Source: Alphaproteobacteria bacterium
GTDB taxonomy: Bacteria; Pseudomonadota; Alphaproteobacteria; Rhizobiales; JAJFHC01
DNA length: 64,000 nucleotides
Direction: 5' to 3'
Assembly (NCBI GenBank): GCA_021775805.1
Contig: JAJFHD010000060.1
Coordinates: 1-64,000, forward strand
Shown: in pieces, positions 44,436 to 53,651 of the stretch
Layout: the number at the start of each line of letters is the position of its first letter
Numbering within the stretch: the first letter of the stretch is position 1
Translations under genes and position numbers: made by a program
Notes under the pieces: model-generated
What the model was told of the DNA's origin: nothing
The model's database searches: none
What the model saw: the letters and a program-made list of their open reading frames with translations, nothing else

Positions 44436-45196
44436 CGGAGCTCGACATGGCATGGCGCGAGGCGCCGAGCCAGGAAGCCCGCAAAGACGGGCGACAGCCT
44501 GACATACTGTTGATGCATTATACCGGCATGAAATCGGCGCAAGCGGCGATCGACTGGTTGTGCAATCCGGAGTCCAAGGTCAGCTGCCATTATCTCATCG
44601 ACGACGAAGGCCGGATCACGAAGATGGTTGAGGAAGACCGCCGGGCGTTTCACGCCGGTGTTTCTTACTGGGCCGGCGAGACCGACATCAACAGCTGTTC
44701 GATCGGCATAGAAATTCAAAACCGCGGCCATGACGACGGTTATCCGGAATTTCCCGACATCCAGATGGCGGCGGTGGAGGCGCTAAGCCTCGAGATCATC
44801 AAGCGACACAACATTGCGCCGGAGAGAGTGCTGGCCCATTCCGATGTGGCGCCGGCACGCAAGATCGATCCCGGCGAAAAATTCGACTGGAAACGCCTCG
44901 CCGCCCGCGGCATCGGCCATTGGGTGGCGCCTGCACCGGTTCAGGGTGGCGGCTACATACAGTGCGGCGATGAAGGTGAAGTGGTGTCGGCGTTCCAGAA
45001 TTTGCTTGCCACATATGGGTACGGGGTCCGTACAGACGGTCAGTTCGACGAGGCAACACAACAGGTGGTCTGCGCGTTTCAACGTCATTTCCGCCCCGAA
45101 CGGGTCGATGGCGTTGTTGATCACTCGTCGGTCGCGACCCTTTATGGGCTGTTGGGTGGTTCACTCTCGAATGCAGCGGTGTCCGGCCAGTTATAA
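44432..45196 (+). CDS. ampD: N-acetylmuramoyl-L-alanine amidase, AmpD type with peptidoglycan-binding domain
   Basis: A 254-residue zinc amidase of the Amidase_2 family. The zinc ligands are in LLMHYTGM (His) and HSDVAPARKIDPG (His and Asp), and the ligand-side Glu in SIGIEIQN is present. Residues about 185-240 add a peptidoglycan-binding-1 domain (DEGEVVSAFQNLLATYGYGV, then TQQVVCAFQRHFRPE). No signal peptide is seen, so like AmpD it would act in the cytoplasm on recycled anhydromuropeptides. The start is GTG 44432, overlapping the J-domain gene's stop. Coupling to a co-chaperone gene is seen in other alphaproteobacteria, as I recall. Confidence 0.9.
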   Translation: MTELDMAWREAPSQEARKDGRQPDILLMHYTGMKSAQAAIDWLCNPESKVSCHYLIDDEGRITKMVEEDRRAFHAGVSYWAGETDINSCSIGIEIQNRGHDDGYPEFPDIQMAAVEALSLEIIKRHNIAPERVLAHSDVAPARKIDPGEKFDWKRLAARGIGHWVAPAPVQGGGYIQCGDEGEVVSAFQNLLATYGYGVRTDGQFDEATQQVVCAFQRHFRPERVDGVVDHSSVATLYGLLGGSLSNAAVSGQL

Positions 45197-45356
45197 GACG
45201 TGCTTGCGGGCATACTCTGGACGATTGCGATGTCGGGAAGTTGAGGCCGGAATTTTATTTTCCTGTGAAAGAGTCCCAAGCAAAAATTTGTGCTAGAATC
45301 GATTCCGTTCAGTCAGGTGAGGGGCACAACACCAACTTGAACAGGAGGTTGACTTC

Positions 45357-45824
45357 ATGTTTATGAAATCAACAGGACTGGCAGCACTGGTCATGGCGAC
45401 CCTCGCATGGTCCGCAACATCTGCCAGCGCCAGACTACATCCGGATGCGGATCCGGCGCGGGCAACGACAAAGGCGTCCACAGCGAAATCCGGATCTCAG
45501 GTGAAATCCATCAAGGTTGCCGGGCGCAGACATCGTCGGCATCGCCGGCGTGGCGGGGTCCAATTCTATTTTGGATCGCCCGGATTTTTATATCCGCACC
45601 ATCGACCGTATTACTATGGGTCGCCGTACTATGGCTCGCACTACTACGGGACGCCATATTACTACGGTCCAAGCTACTATTACCGTCCACGGCCGCGCTA
45701 TCGCAGCTACCGGCGGTCTCGCCGTGGTGGAAGCTGCCGGCAGTGGCGTCGCCGCTGTGGTGCCAACTGGGGATACCGGAACTCCGATTATTACGGCTGC
45801 CTGCGCTATCACCGGTGCAGATAG
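45357..45824 (+). CDS. Small secreted Tyr/Gly/Arg-rich protein
   Basis: A 155-residue protein with a signal peptide (LAALVMATLAWSATSASA). The mature part opens with a basic patch (GRRHRRHRRRGG) and then has tandem aromatic repeats of the form YYG-S/T-PYYG-S-HYYGTP. The end is a cysteine-bearing tail with CRQWRRRCGANWG and CLRYHRC. Similar small proteins with an aromatic middle and four spaced cysteines occur in Rhizobiales, where they are mostly of unknown function. A good ribosome site (ACAGGAGG) precedes the ATG. rnpB starts about 105 bases downstream on the same strand. Localised to periplasm or cell surface by inference. Confidence 0.7.
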   Translation: MFMKSTGLAALVMATLAWSATSASARLHPDADPARATTKASTAKSGSQVKSIKVAGRRHRRHRRRGGVQFYFGSPGFLYPHHRPYYYGSPYYGSHYYGTPYYYGPSYYYRPRPRYRSYRRSRRGGSCRQWRRRCGANWGYRNSDYYGCLRYHRCR

Positions 45825-45929
45825 GCAAGATGCTTTTCCGGAAGTGCACGATTTAGTGCCGATCATTGCTGGGCAGGGCCGTCGGGCGTGACGCTTGACG
45901 GGCCTGTCGCCGCGTTCTATCTCAGGACT

Positions 45930-46310
<381 letters not shown>

Positions 46311-46323
46311 AATTGCGGCGCAA

Positions 46324-46430
46324 GATCAGGATGCATTTCGGTTGATTCAACCAAAATTCATCCTGATCGCTCTCGAGATTTTTGAGCGGGATGCGGGCGG
46401 AAAACCGCACACGCTTTTCTACATCCCGCT
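46324..46430. repeat. Tandem palindromic intergenic element after rnpB
   Basis: Two palindromes follow rnpB. The first has arms GATCAGGATG/CATCCTGATC (46324-46333, 46359-46368) continuing inward with GGTTG/CAACC around an ATT loop. The second has arms AGCGGGATG/CATCCCGCT (46385-46393, 46422-46430) enclosing GCGG-aaaa-CCGC. Closely similar palindromes occur in many copies in Rhizobiales genomes, from memory. This looks like a dispersed repeat, with possible terminator use for rnpB. Confidence 0.7.
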
Positions 46431-46474
46431 CTGGATGAGGCGAGATCGGATTGATTGTCCCGAGCTCTATTCAG

Positions 46475-47224
46475 CTACTGAACCACGCACTTTCCATCGG
46501 TCGTGCATGTTGAACCGGCCTGGCAATATGAACGCCCGCCGCAGTATCGTCTGGATGAAGTCGACAGGCAGCGCCCGTTGTTCATGCAGATTTGTCCGGG
46601 ATCGCAGTAATTGCCGTTCGAACAGACACGCGCGGACGCAGCTTTGAGGCACCGGCCGGCCGATGTGCAGATTTCGCCGGATTTGCAATAGCCCCTGCCG
46701 CCGCAATAGCGCTTTGACGACGTCGGCAGACATTGTCCGTTGCTCATGCAGATGTGGCCTGAAGCGCAATAGTCACCGTTGCTGCAGACACGAATGGACG
46801 TGGCCTTAAGGCACCGGCCGTCGTTGGTACAGATTTGGCCTTGCCCGCAATAGCTCTTGCCACCGCAATAGCGTTTTGACGAGGTCGGCAGGCACCGTCC
46901 GTCATTCATGCAGATGTAGCCCGGATCGCAATGACCACCATTGGGACAGACCATCGGCGACGATGTGGCAAGACACTTGCCGTTGGTGGTACACATCGTT
47001 CCGTACGGGCAGTGCTGGCCGCCACTGCAGCAAACAGAGCCCAGTGGCGCACAACCGCCGCCTGGACACGAACCCCATCCGGGCTCGCATGCCACTTGTG
47101 CAGCCGAGGGTTCGACAGCCAGTATGGCGATGCACGCGAAGACCAGAAAGTATAATGCTCTCAACGCCCTGTTGGCTGAGATGGTGATTGGCTTAAAACT
47201 TTGTCCTGAAGCAAGCAAATTCAT
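46475..47224 (-). CDS. Secreted protein of 27-residue cysteine-rich repeats
   Basis: A 249-residue protein with a signal anchor or peptide (about residues 20-42, LYFLVFACIAILAVEPSAAQ). After a first block (CEPGWGSCPGGGC to CCSGGQHCPYG), six repeats of 27 residues follow, the last one ending short. Each has four cysteines spaced exactly six apart, for example CSNGDYCASGHICMSNGQC followed by LPTSSKRY. Two alternating variants (ends TSSKRY and TSIRV/ASARV) make a 54-residue super-repeat. The pattern resembles eukaryotic-style granulin or small disulfide-rich modules. Probably exported, disulfide-bonded and surface-exposed. Function unknown; I recognise no enzymatic site. It is minus-strand and stands alone between rnpB and the dcw cluster. 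Confidence 0.8.
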   Translation of the reverse strand: MNLLASGQSFKPITISANRALRALYFLVFACIAILAVEPSAAQVACEPGWGSCPGGGCAPLGSVCCSGGQHCPYGTMCTTNGKCLATSSPMVCPNGGHCDPGYICMNDGRCLPTSSKRYCGGKSYCGQGQICTNDGRCLKATSIRVCSNGDYCASGHICMSNGQCLPTSSKRYCGGRGYCKSGEICTSAGRCLKAASARVCSNGNYCDPGQICMNNGRCLSTSSRRYCGGRSYCQAGSTCTTDGKCVVQ

Positions 47225-47626
47225 TCAAACCACAACCACCCGGTAGGCTCATGCGCCAAAGTCCGGTTCTGATTGTGCTGGTTCCCCCAAAGTGCATTGT
47301 CCCCAAAAACGCGCCGCCGGACTCTAGGCAAAGCGAACATGTGTCTGATGAGACTACATAGAAACCGATTCGCCGGCAATATTTGCATCACGTCGGGAGC
47401 TTAGGACAATGCATTGACACTGTGCATCATCGAATTTGAGCTGGCGGCCGGATGCTTCAGGTGGGCCCATGGCAACGAATTGTTAAGCATGATACTGCAA
47501 AACTGCCGATGCAAGAGTCTGTGGCGCAATCCTGCCCTTCCAGGAGCGGCGCGGATTCAAACCAACATGACTGACAAGCGCCATACGGATCAGGAAATGG
47601 TGCAAGGAAGGACATCGGAAACCGCG
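47225..47626. other. Intergenic region upstream of the dcw cluster
   Basis: 402 bases between the leftward cysteine-rich gene and rsmH. No mraZ gene and no MraZ-box array (repeated GTGGGN-type sites) are visible; a single GTGGGC occurs at 47461. A 10-bp inverted repeat TGCATTGTCC/GGACAATGCA (47293-47302, 47404-47413) spans 121 bases without target duplications. The dcw promoter should be in the right half. Confidence 0.45.
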
Positions 47627-48658
47627 ATGTCATCAGAACAGGACAATACCCGGCATACACCTGTAATGCTTCGGGAAGTACTCGAGGCCCTGCAACCTCG
47701 TGACGGCGGCATCTATGTCGACGGAACGTTTGGGGCCGGCGGCTATTCGCGTGCAATCCTCAATGCCGCAGACTGCACGCTGGTCGCCGTGGACCGGGAT
47801 CCCGACGCTATCGCCGGTGGTCAGGTCATGGTCAAGGAATACGGCGAAAGGCTTATCCTCCTGCCCGGCCGATTCGCCGAGATGCGTTCGTTGCTCGACG
47901 ACCAGCGTATTGGATCTGTGGACGGGGTCGTTCTCGATCTGGGTGTGTCGTCCATGCAGCTCGATACCGCAGAACGAGGCTTTTCATTCCGATTTGACGG
48001 CCCGCTCGACATGCGTATGGGGGGACGTGCCGACGAAGACAGTCCTAGTGCCGCAGATGTTGTCAACACCCTCGATGAAAGGGACCTGGCACGTATTATT
48101 GGAGTTTACGGTGAAGAACGGTTCTCCCGGCGTATTGCAAAGGCGATTGTCAGGGTGCGTGAGGATCAACCATTCAGCCGTACTGCGGAACTGGCCGATA
48201 CGGTGAGCGAGCAGATCGGTGCCCAGCGGCACCAAAGCCGGATTCACCCGGCGACGCGCACGTTCCAGGCGCTGCGCATCTACGTCAACGGCGAACTCGA
48301 GCAACTGGCCCAAGGGTTGTGCGCGGCAGAAGACAAATTGAGTCCCGGCGGCCGGCTCGTGGTCGTATCGTTTCATTCCCTCGAAGACCGGATCGTCAAA
48401 AAGTTCCTGGCGGAACGCACAGGCAAGACTGCAATCAAATCGAGACACCTGCCATCGGGTTCGGAAGATACCGCGCCGTCTTTCACGGATATTGCGCGCG
48501 GTGGGTGGACGCCTTCCGACGAGGAAGCCGAATTGAATTCCCGCTCCCGTTCTGCCCGACTTCGGGCCGGTGAGCGAACGACAGCTGCTTCCTACCCACG
48601 CGACTTCAAGGCGATGGGCCTTCCCTTTGCGGCCCATGTGCGGGGGCAGGTATCATGA
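47627..48658 (+). CDS. rsmH: 16S rRNA m4C1402 methyltransferase
   Basis: A 343-residue methyltransferase (MraW/RsmH) that methylates N4 of C1402 in 16S rRNA. Family segments are RHTPVMLREVLEAL at the start, the SAM site YVDGTFGAGGYSR, VDGVVLDLGVSSMQLD, and the C-terminal SFHSLEDRIVKKF. The open frame reaches 47414, but the first 70 codons have no family similarity. ATG 47627 gives the usual start just before the HTPVML motif; ATGs at 47567 and 47597 are alternatives. It opens the division cluster and overlaps ftsL by four bases. Confidence 0.92.
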   Translation: MSSEQDNTRHTPVMLREVLEALQPRDGGIYVDGTFGAGGYSRAILNAADCTLVAVDRDPDAIAGGQVMVKEYGERLILLPGRFAEMRSLLDDQRIGSVDGVVLDLGVSSMQLDTAERGFSFRFDGPLDMRMGGRADEDSPSAADVVNTLDERDLARIIGVYGEERFSRRIAKAIVRVREDQPFSRTAELADTVSEQIGAQRHQSRIHPATRTFQALRIYVNGELEQLAQGLCAAEDKLSPGGRLVVVSFHSLEDRIVKKFLAERTGKTAIKSRHLPSGSEDTAPSFTDIARGGWTPSDEEAELNSRSRSARLRAGERTTAASYPRDFKAMGLPFAAHVRGQVS

Positions 48659-49011
48659 TGAGGTCCATGAACCTAATACTCATCGCCAGTGCGCTTGTCA
48701 TGGCTTTTGCCCTTTACAAAATCAAGTATGACGCCCTTGCCGCGACCCGCGAGATTACCGTGCTGAAAGCCGAGATTGTGCGTGAACGCGACACCATCAA
48801 CATCCTGAGAGCCGAATGGAGCCACCTGGTCCAGCCTGAGAGATTGGAAACGCTGTCGCGCAAGTTTCTTGAGCTGGATGTCCTGAGTGCCGATCAGATC
48901 GTGCGCCTCGTTGAACTGCCCGCAGGCGCGACAGTCACGGATCCTTATGCCAATCAACCAACCATCGGCGACCTCATGCAAGAGTTGCGACTGGTCGACG
49001 GTCAGCAGTGA
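48655..49011 (+). CDS. ftsL: Cell division protein FtsL
   Basis: A 118-residue bitopic membrane protein. One hydrophobic helix (NLILIASALVMAFALY, residues 6-21) is followed by a heptad-like coiled coil (REITVLKAEIVRERDTINIL) and a short LETLSRKFLELDVL segment typical of FtsL in alphaproteobacteria. Its role is the periplasmic scaffold with FtsB and FtsQ that activates FtsWI. Recognition rests on position between rsmH and ftsI as well as topology, since FtsL sequence is weakly conserved. The ATG overlaps the rsmH stop, and ftsI starts 11 bases later. Confidence 0.9.
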   Translation: MMRSMNLILIASALVMAFALYKIKYDALAATREITVLKAEIVRERDTINILRAEWSHLVQPERLETLSRKFLELDVLSADQIVRLVELPAGATVTDPYANQPTIGDLMQELRLVDGQQ

Positions 49012-49022
49012 AGGGTAACTCA

Positions 49023-50731
49023 TGACACTGTCGGACCAGGAGTTTGTCGCCACACCCGATGCCGGTGAGGCCGCTGCCAATGTCGTTTCGGGCGTGCACA
49101 GGGGCCGGATAATTCTGGCCATTGCGGGCTTTGCGCTTTGCTTTGCCGTGATCTCCATCCGGCTCGTGGACCTCAGCCTCGCACTCAAGGACAAACCCGA
49201 GAACCGTACGCGGGTTTCGAGCAGTGCTGTCCTGTCCCGGCCGGATATTGTCGATCGGAACGGTCACGTGTTGGCGACGGACATCAAGATTGCATCACTG
49301 TTTGCCGACGCCAGCAAAGTGCTGGATGTCGACGAGGCGATCGAATTGCTGACACCGGTTCTGCCGGAACTCAATGTGGAAAATCTGCGCCGGAAACTTT
49401 CCAGCGACAAGAAATTTGTCTGGATCAAGCGCGAACTGACACCGCGCCAGCAAGCGGAAATCCACAACCTCGGTATTCCGGCATTTGGGTTCAAATCGGA
49501 GATCAGACGGGTTTATCCCACAGGCAGAACGGCTTCCCATGTTCTGGGACATGTGAACATCGACAACCAGGGCATTGCCGGGATGGAGAAGTACGTCGAT
49601 TCGCTCAAACGAAATGACATTACCGGTTCACTGCCCACGATTAATCCCCTGGCGCCGGTGGAATTGTCCATTGACCTGAGGGTGCAATATGCCCTGCGCG
49701 ACGAGTTGAACAAAGCCTTGGAAAAGCATCGTGCGATCGGTGCTGCCGGCGTTGTAATGGATGTGCGGACAGGCGAAATCATCGCAATGTCTTCCTTGCC
49801 GGATTACGATCCGAATGCCCCGTCGAACGCGCTTGAGCAAAAAAGAATGAACCGCGTGACGGCGGGTGTTTATGAGCTGGGCTCCACATTCAAGACCATA
49901 ACCACGGCGATGGCGCTCGATCTTGGTGTTGCCACAATCGACAGCAAATTTGATGCCCGCGCGCCCATACGTGTGGGCCGTTTCAAGATCAGTGACTTTC
50001 ATGCCAAGAGACGGATTCTGTCGGTGCCGGAAATCTTCATGTACTCCTCCAACATCGGCACCGCCAAGATGGCAATCAAGGTCGGCATCGAAGGGCACAA
50101 GGCATTTCTGAAACAGCTGCACATGTTTGAACGGGTCAAGACAGAGTTGCCGGAATCGGCTTTGCCGTTGTGGCCCCGCAAATGGAAACTCATCAGCACC
50201 ATGACGATCGCGTTCGGCCACGGATTGTCGGTAACGCCTTTGCATCTGGCAGCGGCGGGTACGGCAATCGTGAACGGTGGGCTCTATATCCGGCCAACAT
50301 TGCTGAAACGCGATCAGATTGCCGCCCATTCCATTGCAGAAAGGGTTATCAGGCCCGAAACCAGCCGTCACATGCGCGATCTCCTGAAGCTCAATGTCGA
50401 CAAGGGCACGGCAACAAAGGCTCGTGCAGAAGGATATTCCGTCGGAGGAAAGACCGGGACTGCGGAAAAAGCCGTCAACGGCCGCTACAGCAAATCAGCC
50501 TTGTTGACATCTTTTCTGGCCACTTTTCCGGCAGATCAGCCTCAATATATTCTGCTGGTCGTGCTCGACGAACCAAAAGGGTCGAAAGAAACCCATGGCT
50601 ATGCTACGGCGGGCTGGAATGCGGCACCGACGACCGGTCAGGTGATCAGACGCATTGCCCCCATGTTGCGCATTCTTCCCAAACTGGAAAACGATAATCC
50701 GCTTGGTGAAGAAAGCAGTGAGATAAACTGA
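49023..50731 (+). CDS. ftsI: Penicillin-binding protein 3, septal transpeptidase FtsI
   Basis: A class B penicillin-binding protein of 569 residues. An N-terminal membrane anchor (GRIILAIAGFALCFAVISI) is followed by the pedestal domain (SRPDIVDRNGHVLATD) and the transpeptidase domain with all active-site motifs: SxxK in GSTFKTI, SxN in YSSNIGT and KTG in GGKTGTAE. It crosslinks septal peptidoglycan with FtsW. It lies between ftsL and murE, with the latter 3 bases after its stop. Confidence 0.96.
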
Positions 50732-50734
50732 GCT

Positions 50735-52213
50735 ATGTCCGAGCCTTCCATCCGATTGGCAACCCTGTTTGACGACGATGTGCAATTGCGTCCGGAATGG
50801 CAGGATGTGCCGATAACCGGGCTGACGTCGGACAGTCGCGAGGTTGAGCCGGGCTTCCTGTTTGCTGCCCTGTCGGGCACCTATGAAGATGGTGCGGCCT
50901 ACGTGCCTCAGGCCATGGAGCGTGGCGCGGCCGCCATCCTGACAGGTGAGGATACCGCACTTCCGGACCTGCCAATTCCCGTGGTTCGATATGCCGAGCC
51001 CAGACACGGGATCGCCATTGCCGCAGCGCGGTTCTTTGACCGGCAACCGGAAACCGCAATTGCCATTACCGGGACCAACGGCAAGACGTCGGTGGCCTCG
51101 TTTGTCGAACAGATCTGGCGGATGTCGGGACGCCACGCCGCGAGCATCGGGACGCTTGGAGTCACCGGGGCGGCCTATGACGGCAAGATCATTCACACGA
51201 CCCCGGAGCCGGTAACCCTTCACCGCGCGCTTGATTCGATAGCCAGGTCCGGCACCACGCATGTGGCGCTTGAGACGTCGAGCCACGGACTGGCCCAACA
51301 CAGAGTGGATGGTGTGTCTTTCAGTGCAGGGGCCTTCACCAATATCAGCCGGGATCACCTGGACTATCATGCCTCGTTCGAGGACTACCTGAACCAGAAG
51401 CTCCGCCTGTTCAGCGAGGTGCTGTTGCCGGGCGCCCACAGTGTCGTTTTCGCGGATACGCAAGAGGCGCAGAGTGTCGTCGATACGTCTCGGGCCAGGG
51501 GTCTGAAAACAATGACCGTAGGCGCCCGCGGTGAGGACTTCACCCTGGTTGACAGCCAGATGAAGGGGCTCGGTCAGATCATTACCGTTCGCCACAACAG
51601 CCATGTGCTTGACTGCACGGTTCCTCTGGTCGGCGGTTTCCAGGTTTCAAACGTGCTGGTCGCCATGGGGCTTGCGCACGCGACAGGCCATGAACTGCCT
51701 GACATCATAGAGCGCGTTGGCCGGCTGAACGGTCCTTCTGGCCGTCTCGAACTCGTTGGCCGATCACGGTCCGGCGGTGCGGTATTTGTCGATTTTGCAC
51801 ACACGCCGGACGCCCTGGCCAACGCGCTGCAGGCGGTTCGTCCCTACGTCACCGGCCGGCTCATCGTGGCGTTCGGGTGCGGCGGCGACCGCGATCGCGG
51901 TAAACGTCCACAGATGGGATCAATTGCAGCCCGCGATGCCGACGTTGTCATCGTGACAGACGATAATCCGCGCACAGAAGATCCCGCCTTTGTGCGCGCC
52001 GAGATCATGGCGGCTGTCTCCCAGGCCCTTGAGATCGGTGATCGTGCAACCGCCATTCACGACGGTATTGGCATGCTGCAGAATGGCGATGTTCTGCTGA
52101 TCGCCGGCAAGGGACATGAGACCGGGCAGACCATCGGGACACGCACGATACCTTTCAGTGATCAGTCAGTGGCGCGTGATGCTCTCGGGGAGGGATTGTC
52201 CGATGCCGGCTGA
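50735..52213 (+). CDS. murE: UDP-MurNAc-L-Ala-D-Glu:meso-diaminopimelate ligase
   Basis: A 492-residue Mur ligase that adds the third residue of the stem peptide. ATP site is TGTNGKTSVASF, the carbamylated-Lys region follows SGRLELV, and the acceptor motif DNPRTEDP marks meso-diaminopimelate rather than lysine as the substrate, as expected for Gram-negatives. The N-terminal domain with GLTSDSREVEPGFLFAAL binds the UDP moiety. It overlaps murF by 11 bases. Confidence 0.96.
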   Translation: MSEPSIRLATLFDDDVQLRPEWQDVPITGLTSDSREVEPGFLFAALSGTYEDGAAYVPQAMERGAAAILTGEDTALPDLPIPVVRYAEPRHGIAIAAARFFDRQPETAIAITGTNGKTSVASFVEQIWRMSGRHAASIGTLGVTGAAYDGKIIHTTPEPVTLHRALDSIARSGTTHVALETSSHGLAQHRVDGVSFSAGAFTNISRDHLDYHASFEDYLNQKLRLFSEVLLPGAHSVVFADTQEAQSVVDTSRARGLKTMTVGARGEDFTLVDSQMKGLGQIITVRHNSHVLDCTVPLVGGFQVSNVLVAMGLAHATGHELPDIIERVGRLNGPSGRLELVGRSRSGGAVFVDFAHTPDALANALQAVRPYVTGRLIVAFGCGGDRDRGKRPQMGSIAARDADVVIVTDDNPRTEDPAFVRAEIMAAVSQALEIGDRATAIHDGIGMLQNGDVLLIAGKGHETGQTIGTRTIPFSDQSVARDALGEGLSDAG

Positions 52214-53642
52214 TGCCTTGTGGACCACAGACGAATTGATCGTGGCAACCGACGGTACCATGATCGGCGAGAGGCCAGCGTTTATCGGCGGTGTCTCGAT
52301 TGACACCCGGACGTTGTCTAAGGGTGATGTCTATGTCGCCATAAAAGGCGAACACATGGACGGTCACACGTTCGTTTACAACGCCATGGAGAAAGGTGCC
52401 GCGCTGGTGATCGTACGCCGGGGTGTCGTGGGCAGCGAAAGAACACCTCGACTTGAAGTTGATGACCCGCTGCGCGCCATGGAAGCCATCGGAATTGCTG
52501 CGCGCAAGCGAAGCCGAGCCAAGGTCATCGCCGTCACCGGTAGTGTTGGCAAGACCAGCACAAAGGAAGCGCTGCGGCTTGGGCTGGCCCGGGACGGCCG
52601 CGTCCACGCGTCAGTCGCTTCGTACAACAATCATTGGGGCGTACCTCTGACCCTTGCCAGGTTTCCCGCGCAGGCAGATTTCGGTGTCTTTGAAGTGGGC
52701 ATGAATCATCCCGGCGAAATAGAACCGCTTTCCCGCATGATCCGGCCTGACGTGGCCGTCATTACAAACGTGGAGCCGGTACATATCGGGCATTTCAACT
52801 CGGTTGAGGAAATCGCCGACGCAAAGGCCGAGGTGTTTGCCGGCATGTCATCTGACGGCGGCGCAATCCTCAATCGGGATAACGCTTTTTTCGAGCATCT
52901 GTGTGGCAAGGCAAAGGATGCCGGTGTTGATCGGATTATCTCGTTTGGCGAGCACCAGGACGCTGACACGAAACTGGGGAGTTTCGTTCTCCACTCTTCA
53001 TGCTCGTGTGTTTCGGCGTCTGTCTGCGGCCAGGATGTGACATACAAACTCGGGGCACCCGGTCGCCATCTTGTCATCAACAGTCTTGCTGTTCTGTCTG
53101 CAGTCGTTGCCGTTGGCGGCGACTTGGCACTGGCAGCGCTTGCCCTTGGCGATGTGAAAGCGCCAAAGGGACGGGGAGAACGGTCGGATCTGGCGGTGGA
53201 CGGCGGCTATTTCGTCCTGATTGACGAGAGCTATAACGCCAACCCGGCATCGATGCGGGCGGCCATCTCGACATTGCAAAATACCAAGACAGGACCGGGT
53301 GGACGGCGCATCGCAGTACTGGGGGACATGTTGGAACTGGGTCCTTCGGGTCCGGAGCTTCATGCGGAACTTGGCGCCTGTGTCGCTGACTCTGACGTCG
53401 ACGTGGTGCTTGCGTGCGGTGAAAACATGCAGCGGTTGTGGGATGCGTTACCCCGTGCCATTCAAGGCCGGTACGCGACCGATTCAGACGGACTCGCCGA
53501 TGCCGTCGTGGACGCTGTCCGGCCCGGCGACGTGATCATGATCAAGGGATCGCTGGGCAGTAAGATGGGCCCGCTGGTGAACCTGCTGAAAAATCAATTT
53601 GAGACGGCTGGAGACGCGCCGGCGAAATCCGGCACGGGATAA
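52203..53642 (+). CDS. murF: UDP-MurNAc-tripeptide:D-Ala-D-Ala ligase
   Basis: A 479-residue ligase that adds D-Ala-D-Ala to complete the pentapeptide. The P-loop is TGSVGKTSTKEAL; the N-terminal domain shows SIDTRTLSKGDVYVAIKGE; DESYNANPASMRAAI is the family's ligand-site segment. The frame is open further upstream over the end of murE; I take ATG 52203 (MPADALWTTDEL), giving the normal length and a short overlap. mraY follows 9 bases after the stop. Confidence 0.95.
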   Translation: MPADALWTTDELIVATDGTMIGERPAFIGGVSIDTRTLSKGDVYVAIKGEHMDGHTFVYNAMEKGAALVIVRRGVVGSERTPRLEVDDPLRAMEAIGIAARKRSRAKVIAVTGSVGKTSTKEALRLGLARDGRVHASVASYNNHWGVPLTLARFPAQADFGVFEVGMNHPGEIEPLSRMIRPDVAVITNVEPVHIGHFNSVEEIADAKAEVFAGMSSDGGAILNRDNAFFEHLCGKAKDAGVDRIISFGEHQDADTKLGSFVLHSSCSCVSASVCGQDVTYKLGAPGRHLVINSLAVLSAVVAVGGDLALAALALGDVKAPKGRGERSDLAVDGGYFVLIDESYNANPASMRAAISTLQNTKTGPGGRRIAVLGDMLELGPSGPELHAELGACVADSDVDVVLACGENMQRLWDALPRAIQGRYATDSDGLADAVVDAVRPGDVIMIKGSLGSKMGPLVNLLKNQFETAGDAPAKSGTG

Positions 53643-53651
53643 ATCAAGAAA

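Noticed and set aside
47293-47413. 10-bp inverted repeat spanning 121 bases, considered as a MITE
   Set aside because: Flanks show no target-site duplication, and a 10-bp repeat over this distance can be chance.
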